From the NCBI GenBank assembly GCA_028345955.1, contig JAOMEO010000001.1:112739-176738 (forward strand): 64,000 nt of DNA. Direction: 5' to 3'. A program made the position numbers and the translations under genes. Shown here piece after piece: positions 1 to 9,136 of the stretch (position 1 is the stretch's first letter; the number at the start of each line of letters is the position of its first letter). Origin of the DNA: Candidatus Thioglobus sp. (GTDB lineage Bacteria > Pseudomonadota > Gammaproteobacteria > PS1 > Pseudothioglobaceae). The notes below the pieces were generated by a model. The model saw only the letters and a list, made by a program, of their open reading frames with translations, was not told the origin of the DNA and made no database searches.

Positions 1-519
1 AACAATAGGACGCTCTGATATTTCAATAGCCTCCAGTGTTGAACGTTCAGCTGAGTGACTCATGTCAACAACCAAACCTACTCTATTCATCTCCTTGATA
101 ACTTGCCTTCCCATTCTCGTAACCCCAGAATCATTCTGTTCATAGCAACCAGTTGCTAACAGGCTTTGGTTGTTATAGGTAAGCTGCATGAATCGCGCCC
201 CTAGTTCATAGCATGCCTCTACTAACTCAATGTCGTCTTCAATTGGTGAACAGTTTTGGAATCCAAAAAAAATCGCTGTACGTCCCTCTTTTTGCGCCTT
301 CCGCACATCACTTGCAGTTCGGCCTAAGAAAATTTTATCTGCATACAGCTCAAATCGATCGTTCCAATCATTCACATTTTGCAACATTTCATCAAAATCC
401 TCGTGGTAGCAAATAGTGACATGAATTGCACTTAAGCCACCCTCGTTGATTTGCTTGAAAACTTCTTCGCTCCAGTTGTTATATTGCAGAGCGTCAATAA
501 ATAGAAATGGATGTGGCAT
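1..519 (-). CDS. membrane dipeptidase (peptidase M19) family protein, 3' part beyond the window
   Basis: This reading frame is not in the ORF track because it runs off the left edge without a stop. Read on the minus strand it starts MPHPFLFIDALQYNN and continues open for 173 codons to base 1. A stretch reading GRTAIFFGFQNCSPIEDD and a later VDMSHSAERS match the M19 (renal/membrane dipeptidase) family, where the DxSH-type stretch lies in the metal-binding barrel. Family members hydrolyse dipeptides, some with D-residues, using zinc. The start codon overlaps the stop of the upstream aldehyde dehydrogenase by one base (TAATG), so the two are almost certainly co-translated. The role next to amine catabolism genes is unknown; M19 proteins are often found beside such genes. 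The C-terminal half is not visible. Confidence 0.8.
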   Translation of the reverse strand, partial: MPHPFLFIDALQYNNWSEEVFKQINEGGLSAIHVTICYHEDFDEMLQNVNDWNDRFELYADKIFLGRTASDVRKAQKEGRTAIFFGFQNCSPIEDDIELVEACYELGARFMQLTYNNQSLLATGCYEQNDSGVTRMGRQVIKEMNRVGLVVDMSHSAERSTLEAIEISERPIV

Positions 520-1967
520 TACGGGGTTCCTGCCAGGATATAAGATGTTTTGACTTGGGTATAGAGCTCTTTTGCATACTGTCCTTGCTCTCTTGGACCA
601 AAACTGGAATTCTTTCTACCTCCAAAAGGCACGTGGTAATCAGTACCTGCAGTTGGAAGGTTGACCATTACACATCCACTCTCTGCATTTCTGCGAAAGT
701 GATTTGCTCGTGACAATGATTGAGTAATAATGCCTGAAACTAGGCCAAAATCAGTATCATTAGCTACTGCAAGCGCTTCATCATAATCCTTGACTTTAAT
801 AACACAGGCCATCGGCGCAAATAACTCTTCACGATTAACTCTCATTGAGTTATTACCTCCTATCAATAAAGCTGGTTGCATATAGAAACCAGGGGTCTTT
901 AATTCAAGCTGCTCTCCACCACAAACTACTTCACAACCTTCCTCTCTAGCTAAATCCATATATCTAAGGTTTGAAGCTAATTGTTCCTCGCTTGATGCAG
1001 GACCAATTTGAGTGCCCTCTTCAAGTGCATGTCCCACTTTAAGCGCAGAAGTTGATTTTTGCATACGATCGATAAACTCGTCATGGATTGACTCGTGAAC
1101 AACTAATCGAGAAGAGGCTGTACACTTTTGACCAGTACTCCCAAAAGCTCCACCTGTTGCTGCTGCAACAGCAACTTCAATATCAGCATCATCCATTACC
1201 ACCAAAGGATTCTTTGAACCTAATTCTAATTGGAATTTGGTTAAATTTTTTGCTGCAGCGCCCGCAATCTGAAGACCAACATCATAAGAACCTGTAAAAC
1301 TGATGGCATGGACCATAGGACTTTCTGCTAGTGCTTGACCAATAGAAGAACCAGAACCCATAACTAGGTTAAATAAACCTGTTGGAATATCCTGTTTAGA
1401 GATAATCTCAGTTAATGCAACCGCACTAGCAGGGGTTAGATTTGCAGGCTTCCAAATAACGGCATTACCAAACGCAAGTGCTGGGGCAATTTTCCAACTC
1501 GCAGTCGCTGTAGGAAAATTCCAAGGGGAAATAATTGCAACCGTGCCCATAGGTTCACGACGAACGTCAACCTCTATGCCCGGCCGAACGGAGTCTGCCG
1601 TATCACCACTTTGACGAAGTACCTCAGCAGCGTAATAAGTAAAAAATTGACCAGCCCTATAAACTTCTCCTTTGCCTTCAGCCAATGGCTTTCCCTCTTC
1701 ACGAGACAACAACTCACCTAACTCTGCACTACGAGCCATCATCTCTTCACCGATCTTCATTAGCACAGCCTGTCTCTGCTCTAAGCCTGTAGCTGACCAT
1801 TGCTTTTGAGCAATCTGAGCGGAATTTAGTGCGTCTTCAAGTTGCGACTTGCTTGCTTGTGCATACTCACCAATAACATCATGGGTATCGGAGGGATTAA
1901 TGTTTGATATGGAGCTAGGACCTGTAATCCAGTCTCCAGCAATAAAATTATTTGATAGATTAGACAT
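519..1967 (-). CDS. NAD(P)-dependent aldehyde dehydrogenase, possibly 2-oxoglutarate-semialdehyde type
   Basis: An ALDH-superfamily enzyme that would oxidise an aldehyde to a carboxylate. The start at 1967 (MSNLSNNFIAGDW) is preferred over the ORF-track start at 2057, because the extra 30 residues are basic, low-complexity and outside the usual ALDH N-terminus; this gives 482 residues. Visible are the substrate/cofactor motif SPWNFPTAT, the general-base glutamate in QLELGSKNP and the catalytic cysteine in GQKCTASSRL. The GSTGQ-C-TASSR pattern is common in 2-oxoglutarate-semialdehyde and related dehydrogenases, which would fit the DapA-like and oxidase genes across the divergent promoter, but substrate assignment is inference. 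It overlaps the M19 gene downstream by one base. ALDH family is certain; substrate is not. Confidence 0.85.
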   Translation of the reverse strand: MSNLSNNFIAGDWITGPSSISNINPSDTHDVIGEYAQASKSQLEDALNSAQIAQKQWSATGLEQRQAVLMKIGEEMMARSAELGELLSREEGKPLAEGKGEVYRAGQFFTYYAAEVLRQSGDTADSVRPGIEVDVRREPMGTVAIISPWNFPTATASWKIAPALAFGNAVIWKPANLTPASAVALTEIISKQDIPTGLFNLVMGSGSSIGQALAESPMVHAISFTGSYDVGLQIAGAAAKNLTKFQLELGSKNPLVVMDDADIEVAVAAATGGAFGSTGQKCTASSRLVVHESIHDEFIDRMQKSTSALKVGHALEEGTQIGPASSEEQLASNLRYMDLAREEGCEVVCGGEQLELKTPGFYMQPALLIGGNNSMRVNREELFAPMACVIKVKDYDEALAVANDTDFGLVSGIITQSLSRANHFRRNAESGCVMVNLPTAGTDYHVPFGGRKNSSFGPREQGQYAKELYTQVKTSYILAGTP

Positions 1968-2102
1968 GTAATATTTTGAAGATTTGAAAGAACTGAATTT
2001 TACTCTGTGTTTATGATTTTTCAATGGATTAAGGCTTTTATTAGCCAAATAATACACTTTTTAACTAAATCAAGACTATTTTTATGCTGGCTTCAAATAT
2101 TA

Positions 2103-2131
2103 TTGACTTTTAAATAACAATGCATAATAAT
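2103..2131 (+). promoter_or_regulatory. putative sigma-70 promoter of the MttB-SDR-DapA-ALDH operon
   Basis: TTGACT is followed after 17 bases by AATAAT (or CATAAT at a shorter spacing) in the AT-rich gap between the divergent ALDH and MttB-family genes. It would leave a short leader of about 20 bases before the ATG at 2160. Assigned by eye from consensus only. Confidence 0.4.
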
Positions 2132-2159
2132 CTTTTGTATTCATTTATCTTAATTTATC

Positions 2160-3701
2160 ATGAGTAGTAACACAGAGCGTCTTGGTCGGAACGTAAGGAG
2201 AGCTGATCGATTAAAAACTAAAATCGAAATGCTCCCAACATTAAAGCGCAACATTCCCTTAACGGAACCGATGAGCGAAGAGCAGATTCTGCAAATGGAC
2301 AACGCCTCTTTATCAATCCTTGAGGAAGTAGGTGTTGAGTTTCACGACCCCATTGCCCTTCAACATTGGACTGATGCAGGTGCTGATGTCAAGGGAGAAC
2401 GCGTACACTTTGATAGAGGCCTTATTCGTGAATTAATTTCGACCATTCCTGAAAATCTTACCATGGAGGCGCGTGACCCTGAAAAATCACTTGAAATTGG
2501 AGGCAATAATTCAATCTTTGTGCCCATGACTGGCGCCCCATTTATCTCTGATCTTGAAAACAAAAGACGCCTTCCAACTCTGGAGGACCTGGCCAACTTT
2601 CACAAACTTTCGCATATGCTTCCTGCCCTACATTCGAGTGCTCACCACATTGTTGAGCCAATGGACCATCCGATTTCTCATCGTCACCTGAGAATCACTT
2701 ATTCATCAATGAAATACTCAGATAAAACCTTTATGGGTATGACGACTAGTGGCAAAAATGCTGAAGACGTGATGGAAATGTGCAAGATACTCTTTGGTGC
2801 AAAATATATTGATAGTCATCCAGTAGTCACTGGTAATGTAAACGGAAATTCACCACTAGTATGGGATCAAACCATGCTCTCAGCGCTACGCGTTTTTTCT
2901 GCCCACAACCAACCTGTTCTTTGCTCACCATTTGTTCTAGGTGGCGCCAATACGCCAGCAAGTGTCGCCCCGACTGTTGCTCAACTAAATGCAGAAGCTC
3001 TATCGGCGCTCGCTTATACGCAAGTTATCCGCAAAGGGGCGCCGGCTATCTATGGTCACTATCTTGCTACAGTATCAATGCAATCAGGAGCACCAATGGC
3101 GGGGACACCTGAGATCTCTTTAATGAATTTTATGATTGGACAAATGGCGCGTTATTACAAAGTGCCCTGGCGCAGTTCAAACACACTAGGTGGTTCAAAA
3201 CTATTTGATGCACAATCAGGCTATGAAAGCGCCTCGACTATGATGGCTGTTCTTCTGTCAGGGGCTAACTATATTTGGCACTCTGCCGGTTGGAATGAAG
3301 CTGGAATGCACTGCTCAATGCCAAAGTTTGTAGTCGATGCTGAACAATGTGAAATGGGTTATAGAATGGCAGAAGGTATTCGCTGGGATGATTTTGATGA
3401 AGGTTTAGCTGCCATTAGAGATATAGGTCCTGGTGGCCACTATCTCGGACATCAACATACAATGGATAATTTCCAAAGGGCGTTTTTTATGCCCAAATTA
3501 TTTGACAATAATTCTATCGAGCAATGGGAGGCTGATGGAAGTAAGGATACAATACAGAGAGGGATCGAGGGTGCCAAGAAATTACTAGCTGACTACCAAG
3601 AACCTAAATTGGATGAAGATAAGGATGAAGAACTTCTTGATTTTATTACTAGAAGAGAAACAACAATTCCCGAAATGGAAGCGCTTAACCAGGAATATTA
3701 A
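2160..3701 (+). CDS. MttB-family (trimethylamine/betaine methyltransferase-like) protein, non-pyrrolysine
   Basis: 513 residues, belonging to the MttB/COG5598 family of TIM-barrel methyltransferases that take a methyl group from methylated amines. The frame is open from start to stop, so unlike the archaeal trimethylamine enzyme it has no in-frame amber (pyrrolysine) codon. Non-pyrrolysine members include glycine-betaine, proline-betaine and carnitine methyltransferases, which normally pass the methyl to a corrinoid protein. Recognisable stretches are SILEEVGVEFHD near residue 50, GNVNGNSPLVWD near 230 and PFVLGGANTPAS near 260. No corrinoid protein or reactivase is encoded in this window. 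First gene of a tight plus-strand operon (3 bases to the next gene). Second paralogue at 37988-39529. Substrate unknown; a quaternary amine is the likely class. Confidence 0.82.
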   Translation: MSSNTERLGRNVRRADRLKTKIEMLPTLKRNIPLTEPMSEEQILQMDNASLSILEEVGVEFHDPIALQHWTDAGADVKGERVHFDRGLIRELISTIPENLTMEARDPEKSLEIGGNNSIFVPMTGAPFISDLENKRRLPTLEDLANFHKLSHMLPALHSSAHHIVEPMDHPISHRHLRITYSSMKYSDKTFMGMTTSGKNAEDVMEMCKILFGAKYIDSHPVVTGNVNGNSPLVWDQTMLSALRVFSAHNQPVLCSPFVLGGANTPASVAPTVAQLNAEALSALAYTQVIRKGAPAIYGHYLATVSMQSGAPMAGTPEISLMNFMIGQMARYYKVPWRSSNTLGGSKLFDAQSGYESASTMMAVLLSGANYIWHSAGWNEAGMHCSMPKFVVDAEQCEMGYRMAEGIRWDDFDEGLAAIRDIGPGGHYLGHQHTMDNFQRAFFMPKLFDNNSIEQWEADGSKDTIQRGIEGAKKLLADYQEPKLDEDKDEELLDFITRRETTIPEMEALNQEY

Positions 3702-3704
3702 ATT

Positions 3705-4472
3705 ATGAGTGATGAAATGACAAAAGTGGCATTGATTACAGGAGCCTGTGGTGGAATCGGCAAGGCACTCGTTTATAAATATGCCAGCCAAGGGGTTTCA
3801 CTTGCGATAGCTGATAAGTCTTTAGAGGAAGTTACATTGCTTGTAGATGAGGTCGTAAGCATGGGTGGAACTGCTAAGGCTTTTTCAGGAGACTTAACTA
3901 AACAGGGCTATTGTGACAATTTACCTAATGACGTTAAACAAGAATTTGGCAGAATTGATATTCTTGTAAATAACGCAGGCTTGATGCGTCGTGGAACTAT
4001 AACTGATACAACTGATGAAGATTATAATTTATCAATGTCTGTAAATGTTGAAGCGCCTTTCCGTATCGTTAGAGCTGCAATACCCTTAATGGCAGCAGCT
4101 GGGGGCGGGGCGATTGTTAATACCTCTTCTTGCTGGGGCATCAATCCGGGTCCAAATCATCTAATTTACTGTACGACTAAGGCGGCCTTAGCAGCGATGA
4201 CGCAATGCTTAGGACGAGACCATGCACATCAAAATATCCGAATTAACGCTGTTTGCCCTAGCGAAGTCAACACATCTATGCTGAGAACGGGCTTTGAAAT
4301 ACGTGGACTGGATCCAGATGCTACAATTGATGAATTAAATAAATCAGTGCCATTAGGTCATATCGCTGAACCAGAAGAAATAGCAAACGTTATTGCATTT
4401 TTAACTTCTGATGAGGCTGGATATATCTGTGGATCTTTGGTGGAGGTTAATGGTGGAAAAGCGGTTTACTAA
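3705..4472 (+). CDS. short-chain dehydrogenase/reductase (SDR)
   Basis: A 255-residue classical SDR. The Rossmann glycine motif GACGGIG sits near residue 14, NNAG near 90, the catalytic serine in NTSSCWG and the active-site YxxxK as YCTTK. Such enzymes oxidise or reduce a hydroxyl/keto group with NAD(P). It lies 3 bases after the MttB-family gene and its end overlaps the next SDR by 23 bases, so it belongs to the same transcript. The substrate cannot be read from the sequence; an intermediate of the amine pathway encoded around it is inferred. Confidence 0.85.
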   Translation: MSDEMTKVALITGACGGIGKALVYKYASQGVSLAIADKSLEEVTLLVDEVVSMGGTAKAFSGDLTKQGYCDNLPNDVKQEFGRIDILVNNAGLMRRGTITDTTDEDYNLSMSVNVEAPFRIVRAAIPLMAAAGGGAIVNTSSCWGINPGPNHLIYCTTKAALAAMTQCLGRDHAHQNIRINAVCPSEVNTSMLRTGFEIRGLDPDATIDELNKSVPLGHIAEPEEIANVIAFLTSDEAGYICGSLVEVNGGKAVY

Positions 4473-5196
4473 TAAAGTCGTTATTGTTACTGGCGGTTCT
4501 CAGGGCATCGGCTTTGCTTGTGCGAAACGCTTTCAAGAAGAAGGTGCAATAGTTTGTGCTGTCCAACGTAGCAAGTCCAAAAACTTTGAATCCTATGAGT
4601 TTGACCTAAGCAAGGAAAAGGACTGCTTAAAAAGCATGGAAATGATTATTAATAAACATCATCGTATAGACGTCTTGGTAAACAATGCAGGAATGTTGGA
4701 GGAGGCCTTAATAGAAGATATGACCCTTGATAGTTGGAACCAAACCATATCACTTAACCTAACAGCGCCATTTTTAATGAGCAAATATGCAATGCCACAT
4801 TTAATCAAATCGGTGGGCTCTATTGTCAATATAGGATCCATTGAAGGATTAGGGTCAAACCCAAAACATGCAGCATATTGTGCCAGTAAGGCAGGCCTGC
4901 ATGGACTAACCCGAGCTATCGCTATTGATCATGGTGCGGATGGTGTACGTTGCAATGCGGTCGCACCTGGATGGATAGACACAGCAATTAATGAGGATTT
5001 TATTGAGTCAATGCCAAACCCCGATAATTTTAGAGATAATATTGGTAAGGTTCATCCACTCAAAAGAACTGGAAAGGCCGAAGAAATTGCATCTCTAGTG
5101 GCATGGCTTGCCTCAGCTGAGTCAAGCTTTGTTACCGGTCAGATTTACACCGTTGATGGTGGACGTATGGCAAAACTTAGCCTACCAAACGTTTAG
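4450..5196 (+). CDS. short-chain dehydrogenase/reductase (SDR)
   Basis: A second classical SDR directly after the first, with GGSQGIG, NNAG and YCASK in the expected order and the C-terminal TGQIYTVDGG typical of the FabG-like group. The ORF-track start at 4411 would add 13 residues lying inside the previous SDR; the ATG at 4450 (MVEKRFTNKVVIVTGG) puts the Rossmann strand at the normal distance from the N-terminus and gives 248 residues. The 23-base overlap with the upstream gene suggests translational coupling. The two SDRs are clearly different proteins rather than a recent duplication, so they probably catalyse two steps. Confidence 0.85.
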   Translation: MVEKRFTNKVVIVTGGSQGIGFACAKRFQEEGAIVCAVQRSKSKNFESYEFDLSKEKDCLKSMEMIINKHHRIDVLVNNAGMLEEALIEDMTLDSWNQTISLNLTAPFLMSKYAMPHLIKSVGSIVNIGSIEGLGSNPKHAAYCASKAGLHGLTRAIAIDHGADGVRCNAVAPGWIDTAINEDFIESMPNPDNFRDNIGKVHPLKRTGKAEEIASLVAWLASAESSFVTGQIYTVDGGRMAKLSLPNV

Positions 5197-5204
5197 GGGG
5201 AGAA

Positions 5205-6113
5205 ATGAAATTTGAAGGAATATACACACCAATTGTCACTCCCTATGATGACAATCATGGCATCAATTACGACGCAGTTGAGGCCATTGTTGATGATCTC
5301 ATTAGTAGTGGTGTTCATGGCTTAATTGTAGCCGGCACTACCGGTGAATACTACTCCCAAGAGAAAGATGAACGCCTGCAGTTAATGAAAACCTGTAAGG
5401 AAGTTATTGACAATCGACTGCCCTTCGTTGTCGGCACGGGCGCTATTCGAACTGAAGATTCTGTTTTTTTTGCTGAAGAGGCGGCTAAGGTTGGAGCTGA
5501 TGCAATTTTAGTTTCAACTTCGCCTTATGCGCTACCGACAGAAAGAGAAAATGCACTCCACGCCCTTGCTATTGATCGAGCCGCAAATTTACCTATCATT
5601 CTATACAATTATCCTGGACGTACTGGTGCTATGATGGGTGCAGAATATCTGGATAGAGTTGGAAGGTCTTCTAATTTTTGCGCCATTAAGGAAAGTAGCG
5701 GTGATATTGACCGACTCCACTTATTGGCAAGAGATTACTCGCATTTGCAACTATGTTGTGGCATGGATGACCAGGCATTAGAATTCTTTGCTTGGGGTGC
5801 AAGCTGTTGGGTCTGTGCTGGCTCAAACTTTGCCCCAGAAGCACACGTTGCTCTTTATCAAGCTTGCCGAGTTGAGGGTGACTTTGATAAAGGTAGACGC
5901 ATAATGTCTGCAATGATGCCACTCATGAGAGTACTCGAACAAGGTGGCAAATTTATTCAATGTGTAAAACACGGATCAATAATGAGAGGTCTTCCGGTAG
6001 GTCCACCAAGAAAACCGTTACAACCACTCAACAAAGATGATAAACGCCAACTCGAGCAGGTCATCAGTGTCATGAACCACACGATTAATCTAATTACAAA
6101 GGAGGGTAGCTAA
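5205..6113 (+). CDS. DapA/N-acetylneuraminate-lyase family aldolase or deaminase
   Basis: 302 residues of the dihydrodipicolinate-synthase/NAL class I aldolase family. The GTTGEYYS phosphate/carboxylate loop, the tyrosine in LYNYPGRTG and the Schiff-base lysine in CAIKESSGD are all present. The family includes aldolases, hydratases and the pyrroline-4-hydroxy-2-carboxylate deaminase of bacterial hydroxyproline catabolism. With an FAD oxidase and a possible 2-oxoglutarate-semialdehyde dehydrogenase close by, the deaminase role is an attractive but unproven option. A true lysine-pathway DapA is less likely given the catabolic neighbours. It is preceded by a good ribosome site (GGGGAG) and its stop touches the ATG of the next gene. 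Confidence 0.8.
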   Translation: MKFEGIYTPIVTPYDDNHGINYDAVEAIVDDLISSGVHGLIVAGTTGEYYSQEKDERLQLMKTCKEVIDNRLPFVVGTGAIRTEDSVFFAEEAAKVGADAILVSTSPYALPTERENALHALAIDRAANLPIILYNYPGRTGAMMGAEYLDRVGRSSNFCAIKESSGDIDRLHLLARDYSHLQLCCGMDDQALEFFAWGASCWVCAGSNFAPEAHVALYQACRVEGDFDKGRRIMSAMMPLMRVLEQGGKFIQCVKHGSIMRGLPVGPPRKPLQPLNKDDKRQLEQVISVMNHTINLITKEGS

Positions 6114-7616
6114 ATGCCAGATTTACTAACTCACGAAGAATACCAAGCGATTGGGAAATCACTAGATTTTCCAACTAATGCTTTTATTAATGGGCAATTT
6201 CAAGCCTCAAAATCAGGCAACACTTTCGAAACAATTAACCCAGCAACGGGTCAAGTGATTGCCAAAATAGCTGCCTGCAATGCTGATGATGTTGAACATA
6301 CCGTCATTAAGGCACGAGAAGCCTTCGACCAAGGTCACTGGTCTAAGCTACACCCAAGTGAGAGAAAAGAGGCACTCATTAAACTTTCAAAACTCATTAA
6401 ACGAAACATACAAGAACTCGCTGTCATGGAAAGTATTGATTCGGGTAAACCGATTCGTGACTGTGTAACAATTGACCTTCCTGAGACCATTAATTGTCTT
6501 CTTTGGCATGCCGAAGCAGTTGATAAGATTTATGATCAAACCGCCCCTGCAGGTGAAGACGCGCTGGCAGTTATAGTTCGTGAACCAATAGGTGTAGTTG
6601 GCTGTGTTTTACCATGGAATTTCCCGTTATTGATGCTGGCTTGGAAAATAGCGCCTGCACTCGCTGCTGGTAACTCGGTTATTGTTAAACCAGCTGAACA
6701 AACCAGCCTAACAGCTCTTAGGATAGCGGAACTATCAATAGAGGCAGGCATGCCAAGAGGTGTTTTTAATGTACTAACAGGAATGGGTCCAGATGTAGGA
6801 CAGCCCTTAGGTTTACATCCAGATGTTGATATGGTTTCATTCACAGGTTCAACGGAAACTGGTCGTCGATTTCTACGTTATTCAGCTGACTCTAATCTGA
6901 AGAAAATCGTCCTTGAGTGTGGTGGAAAGAACCCAGCAATTGTTTTGGATGATGCCGAAGAATTGGATTTAGTTGCCGAACACTTGATCAGCGCCTCTTT
7001 TTGGAACATGGGCGAGAATTGTTCAGCCAACTCTAGGTTAATCGTTCAAGAAAACATTAAAGAAGCCTTGTTAGATAAAATGCTTGCCCATCTTCGTGAT
7101 TGGAAAACAGGAGATCCACTTGACCCTTCCAACTACCTTGGCTCTTTAGTTGATGTGGAACATTTCAAAAAAGTTTGCAGTTATTTGGATAACGACAACA
7201 TCATTACTGGTGGTGTCACTGAGAGCCCTTGCTATGTCCTGCCCACTATAGTTGATAAGGTTGATCCTAACTCTAAGTTAGCTCAAGAAGAAGTTTTTGG
7301 ACCAATACTCTCGGTAATAACTGTGAAATCATTTGATGAGGCAATCGCTGTTGCAAACAATACCGATTATGGTCTTGCTGCAAGTGTATTTACAGCCAAT
7401 GGCAAAAAAGCAATCAGGGCCGCAAGGTCAATTAAGGCTGGCACAGTAACAGTAAACTGCTATGGCGAGGGTGACATGAGCACACCATTCGGTGGCTATA
7501 AGCAGTCAGGCTTTGGCGGAAGAGACAACTCTATTCATGCACATGATCAATACACAGAATTAAAAACGATCTGGATAGATCTTTCCGACCGTGCTCCTGA
7601 AGAGTCTGTCGACTAG
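6114..7616 (+). CDS. aldehyde dehydrogenase (PuuC/betaine-aldehyde type)
   Basis: A 500-residue ALDH with the usual layout: LPWNFPLLML near residue 165, the general-base glutamate in VLECGGKNP near 265 and the catalytic cysteine in NMGENCSANSRL near 303. The NMGE-C-A-SRL pattern is typical of PuuC-like enzymes that oxidise amino-aldehydes such as gamma-glutamyl-aminobutyraldehyde or betaine aldehyde. It starts immediately after the stop of the DapA-like gene and is followed 14 bases later by an FAD amine/amino-acid oxidase. An oxidase plus aldehyde dehydrogenase pair is the common way to convert a primary or secondary amine to an acid, though the exact substrate is not evident. Confidence 0.85.
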   Translation: MPDLLTHEEYQAIGKSLDFPTNAFINGQFQASKSGNTFETINPATGQVIAKIAACNADDVEHTVIKAREAFDQGHWSKLHPSERKEALIKLSKLIKRNIQELAVMESIDSGKPIRDCVTIDLPETINCLLWHAEAVDKIYDQTAPAGEDALAVIVREPIGVVGCVLPWNFPLLMLAWKIAPALAAGNSVIVKPAEQTSLTALRIAELSIEAGMPRGVFNVLTGMGPDVGQPLGLHPDVDMVSFTGSTETGRRFLRYSADSNLKKIVLECGGKNPAIVLDDAEELDLVAEHLISASFWNMGENCSANSRLIVQENIKEALLDKMLAHLRDWKTGDPLDPSNYLGSLVDVEHFKKVCSYLDNDNIITGGVTESPCYVLPTIVDKVDPNSKLAQEEVFGPILSVITVKSFDEAIAVANNTDYGLAASVFTANGKKAIRAARSIKAGTVTVNCYGEGDMSTPFGGYKQSGFGGRDNSIHAHDQYTELKTIWIDLSDRAPEESVD

Positions 7617-7630
7617 CCTTACGATAGTAA

Positions 7631-8986
7631 GTGGCTAGTATGATCCATCTCCCTGCCAACCCTGGGATCTCAGGCTGGAGAGAGATCCTGTCTCCTAGAC
7701 AGGCCCATAAACAATTGGATGAAAATCTGAATGCTGATTATCTTGTAATTGGTGCAGGTTTTGCAGGGCTCTCTGCAGCACGTCGCCTTAATCAATTACA
7801 GCCCGATGCCAAGATTATAGTATTAGAGGCTTGTGAGGTGGGTGAAGGTCCGGCTGGTCGTAATTCAGGTTTCATGATTGATCTACCTCATGACTTATCA
7901 TCTGACGATTATTTAGGCAGCGTTGAAAAAGATATTGAGCAAACACTTATTAATCGATCTGCAATTGAATTTGCAAAAAGTGCTTCCGAAGAGTATCAAA
8001 TGCCTTCAGAAGCACTACAACAAGTCGGCAAAACTAATGCGGCTGCAACCCCTAAAGGTATGGCTTTCAACGCCGACTATGCAAAACATTTAACCAAAAC
8101 AGGCGAGGATTATCGACTATTTGATGCCACTGAAATGCGTGACCTTACTGGTATCGACTATTATCAAGGGGGATTATGGACGCCCGGTGCCGCACTCTTA
8201 CAACCCGCTCTCTATATCCAAGGCTTGGCTGATGGTGTTTCACAATATTCAAATTTACATCTCTATGAAAACTCTCCGGTCATTGATTTGTTTGATGATG
8301 GTAAGCACGAGGGTCAGACAATTTGGAAAGCTAAAACTTTGGTCGGCTCAGTTGCCAGCCCTAAAGTCATTTTGGCTGTTAACGGTTTGATTGAAAAATT
8401 TGGATATTTTCAAAATAGACTGATGCATATTTTTACATATGCTTCTATGACCAGACAACTTAGCTCTGAGGAAGTTCGGAGTTTAGGGGGTCAATCTGAA
8501 TGGGCATTTACTTCAGCAGACCCGATGGGTTCTTCAATTAGGCGCTTGTCTGGAATAGGTGGTGATCGGATTGTGGTTCGCAATCGTTTTACCTATGATC
8601 CCAACATGGAAGTCTCACAATCACGAATGGCTGCGGTTTCCAATAGTCATATATCAGCCTTCAATGCTCGCTTCCCGATGCTAGACAAAGTATCGATGGA
8701 GTATTGCTGGGGAGGACGCCTATGTTTAAGTTTAAACAACGTCTTTGCACAGGGTGAGGTTGCAGAAGGAGTATATTCTGCATGCTGTCAGAATGGCCTT
8801 GGTACAGCTAAAGGTACGGCCATTGGAATTATCTCTGCCGAAAAAGCAAGTGGTACAAAAGAAAGCCTTGTTCCTAATTTTAAAACGGAAGAAGCACCAA
8901 AAAAACTTCTCCCAAAACCATTGATGTGGATTGGTGTTAATAGCTATATCCGCTGGAAAGAACTAGGCGCAGGAAAAGAAAAATAA
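7631..8986 (+). CDS. FAD-dependent amine/amino-acid oxidoreductase (DadA/PuuB-like)
   Basis: 451 residues with an FAD-binding Rossmann motif VIGAGFAGLSAARRL near residue 37 and the GPAGRNSGFM stretch seen in PuuB-like (gamma-glutamylputrescine oxidase) and related DAO-family proteins. It would oxidise a C-N bond to an imine with transfer of electrons to oxygen or the respiratory chain. The track start is a GTG at 7631; an ATG three codons later (7640) is an equally good start. Last gene of the plus-strand operon that begins with the MttB-family gene. In a hydroxyproline- or proline-betaine pathway such an enzyme would act on the demethylated amino acid, which is inference. Confidence 0.8.
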   Translation: MASMIHLPANPGISGWREILSPRQAHKQLDENLNADYLVIGAGFAGLSAARRLNQLQPDAKIIVLEACEVGEGPAGRNSGFMIDLPHDLSSDDYLGSVEKDIEQTLINRSAIEFAKSASEEYQMPSEALQQVGKTNAAATPKGMAFNADYAKHLTKTGEDYRLFDATEMRDLTGIDYYQGGLWTPGAALLQPALYIQGLADGVSQYSNLHLYENSPVIDLFDDGKHEGQTIWKAKTLVGSVASPKVILAVNGLIEKFGYFQNRLMHIFTYASMTRQLSSEEVRSLGGQSEWAFTSADPMGSSIRRLSGIGGDRIVVRNRFTYDPNMEVSQSRMAAVSNSHISAFNARFPMLDKVSMEYCWGGRLCLSLNNVFAQGEVAEGVYSACCQNGLGTAKGTAIGIISAEKASGTKESLVPNFKTEEAPKKLLPKPLMWIGVNSYIRWKELGAGKEK

Positions 8987-9136
8987 TCGCTAATTAAAAC
9001 TCATAACTGAATCAGAAAATATCTGGTCGAAGTTAAATATCCAAGCCTAATATTATTGATGTTAAAATTATGAAATTTCCTTTTATGAGAGCGATAAATT
9101 TAGACTCAGAATACAAATAAATTAAGGTTAATTATT

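Noticed and set aside
1059-1070. TTGCATACGATC resembling half of the LacI-type operator
   Set aside because: It lies inside the aldehyde dehydrogenase coding region, lacks the right half-site and has no partner at 54 bp.
2160-3701. Pyrrolysine-type trimethylamine methyltransferase
   Set aside because: Both MttB-family frames are open without an in-frame TAG, and no pyl genes are present in the window.
5205-6113. Lysine-pathway dihydrodipicolinate synthase (dapA)
   Set aside because: The gene is embedded in an amine catabolic operon; the family has many other activities.
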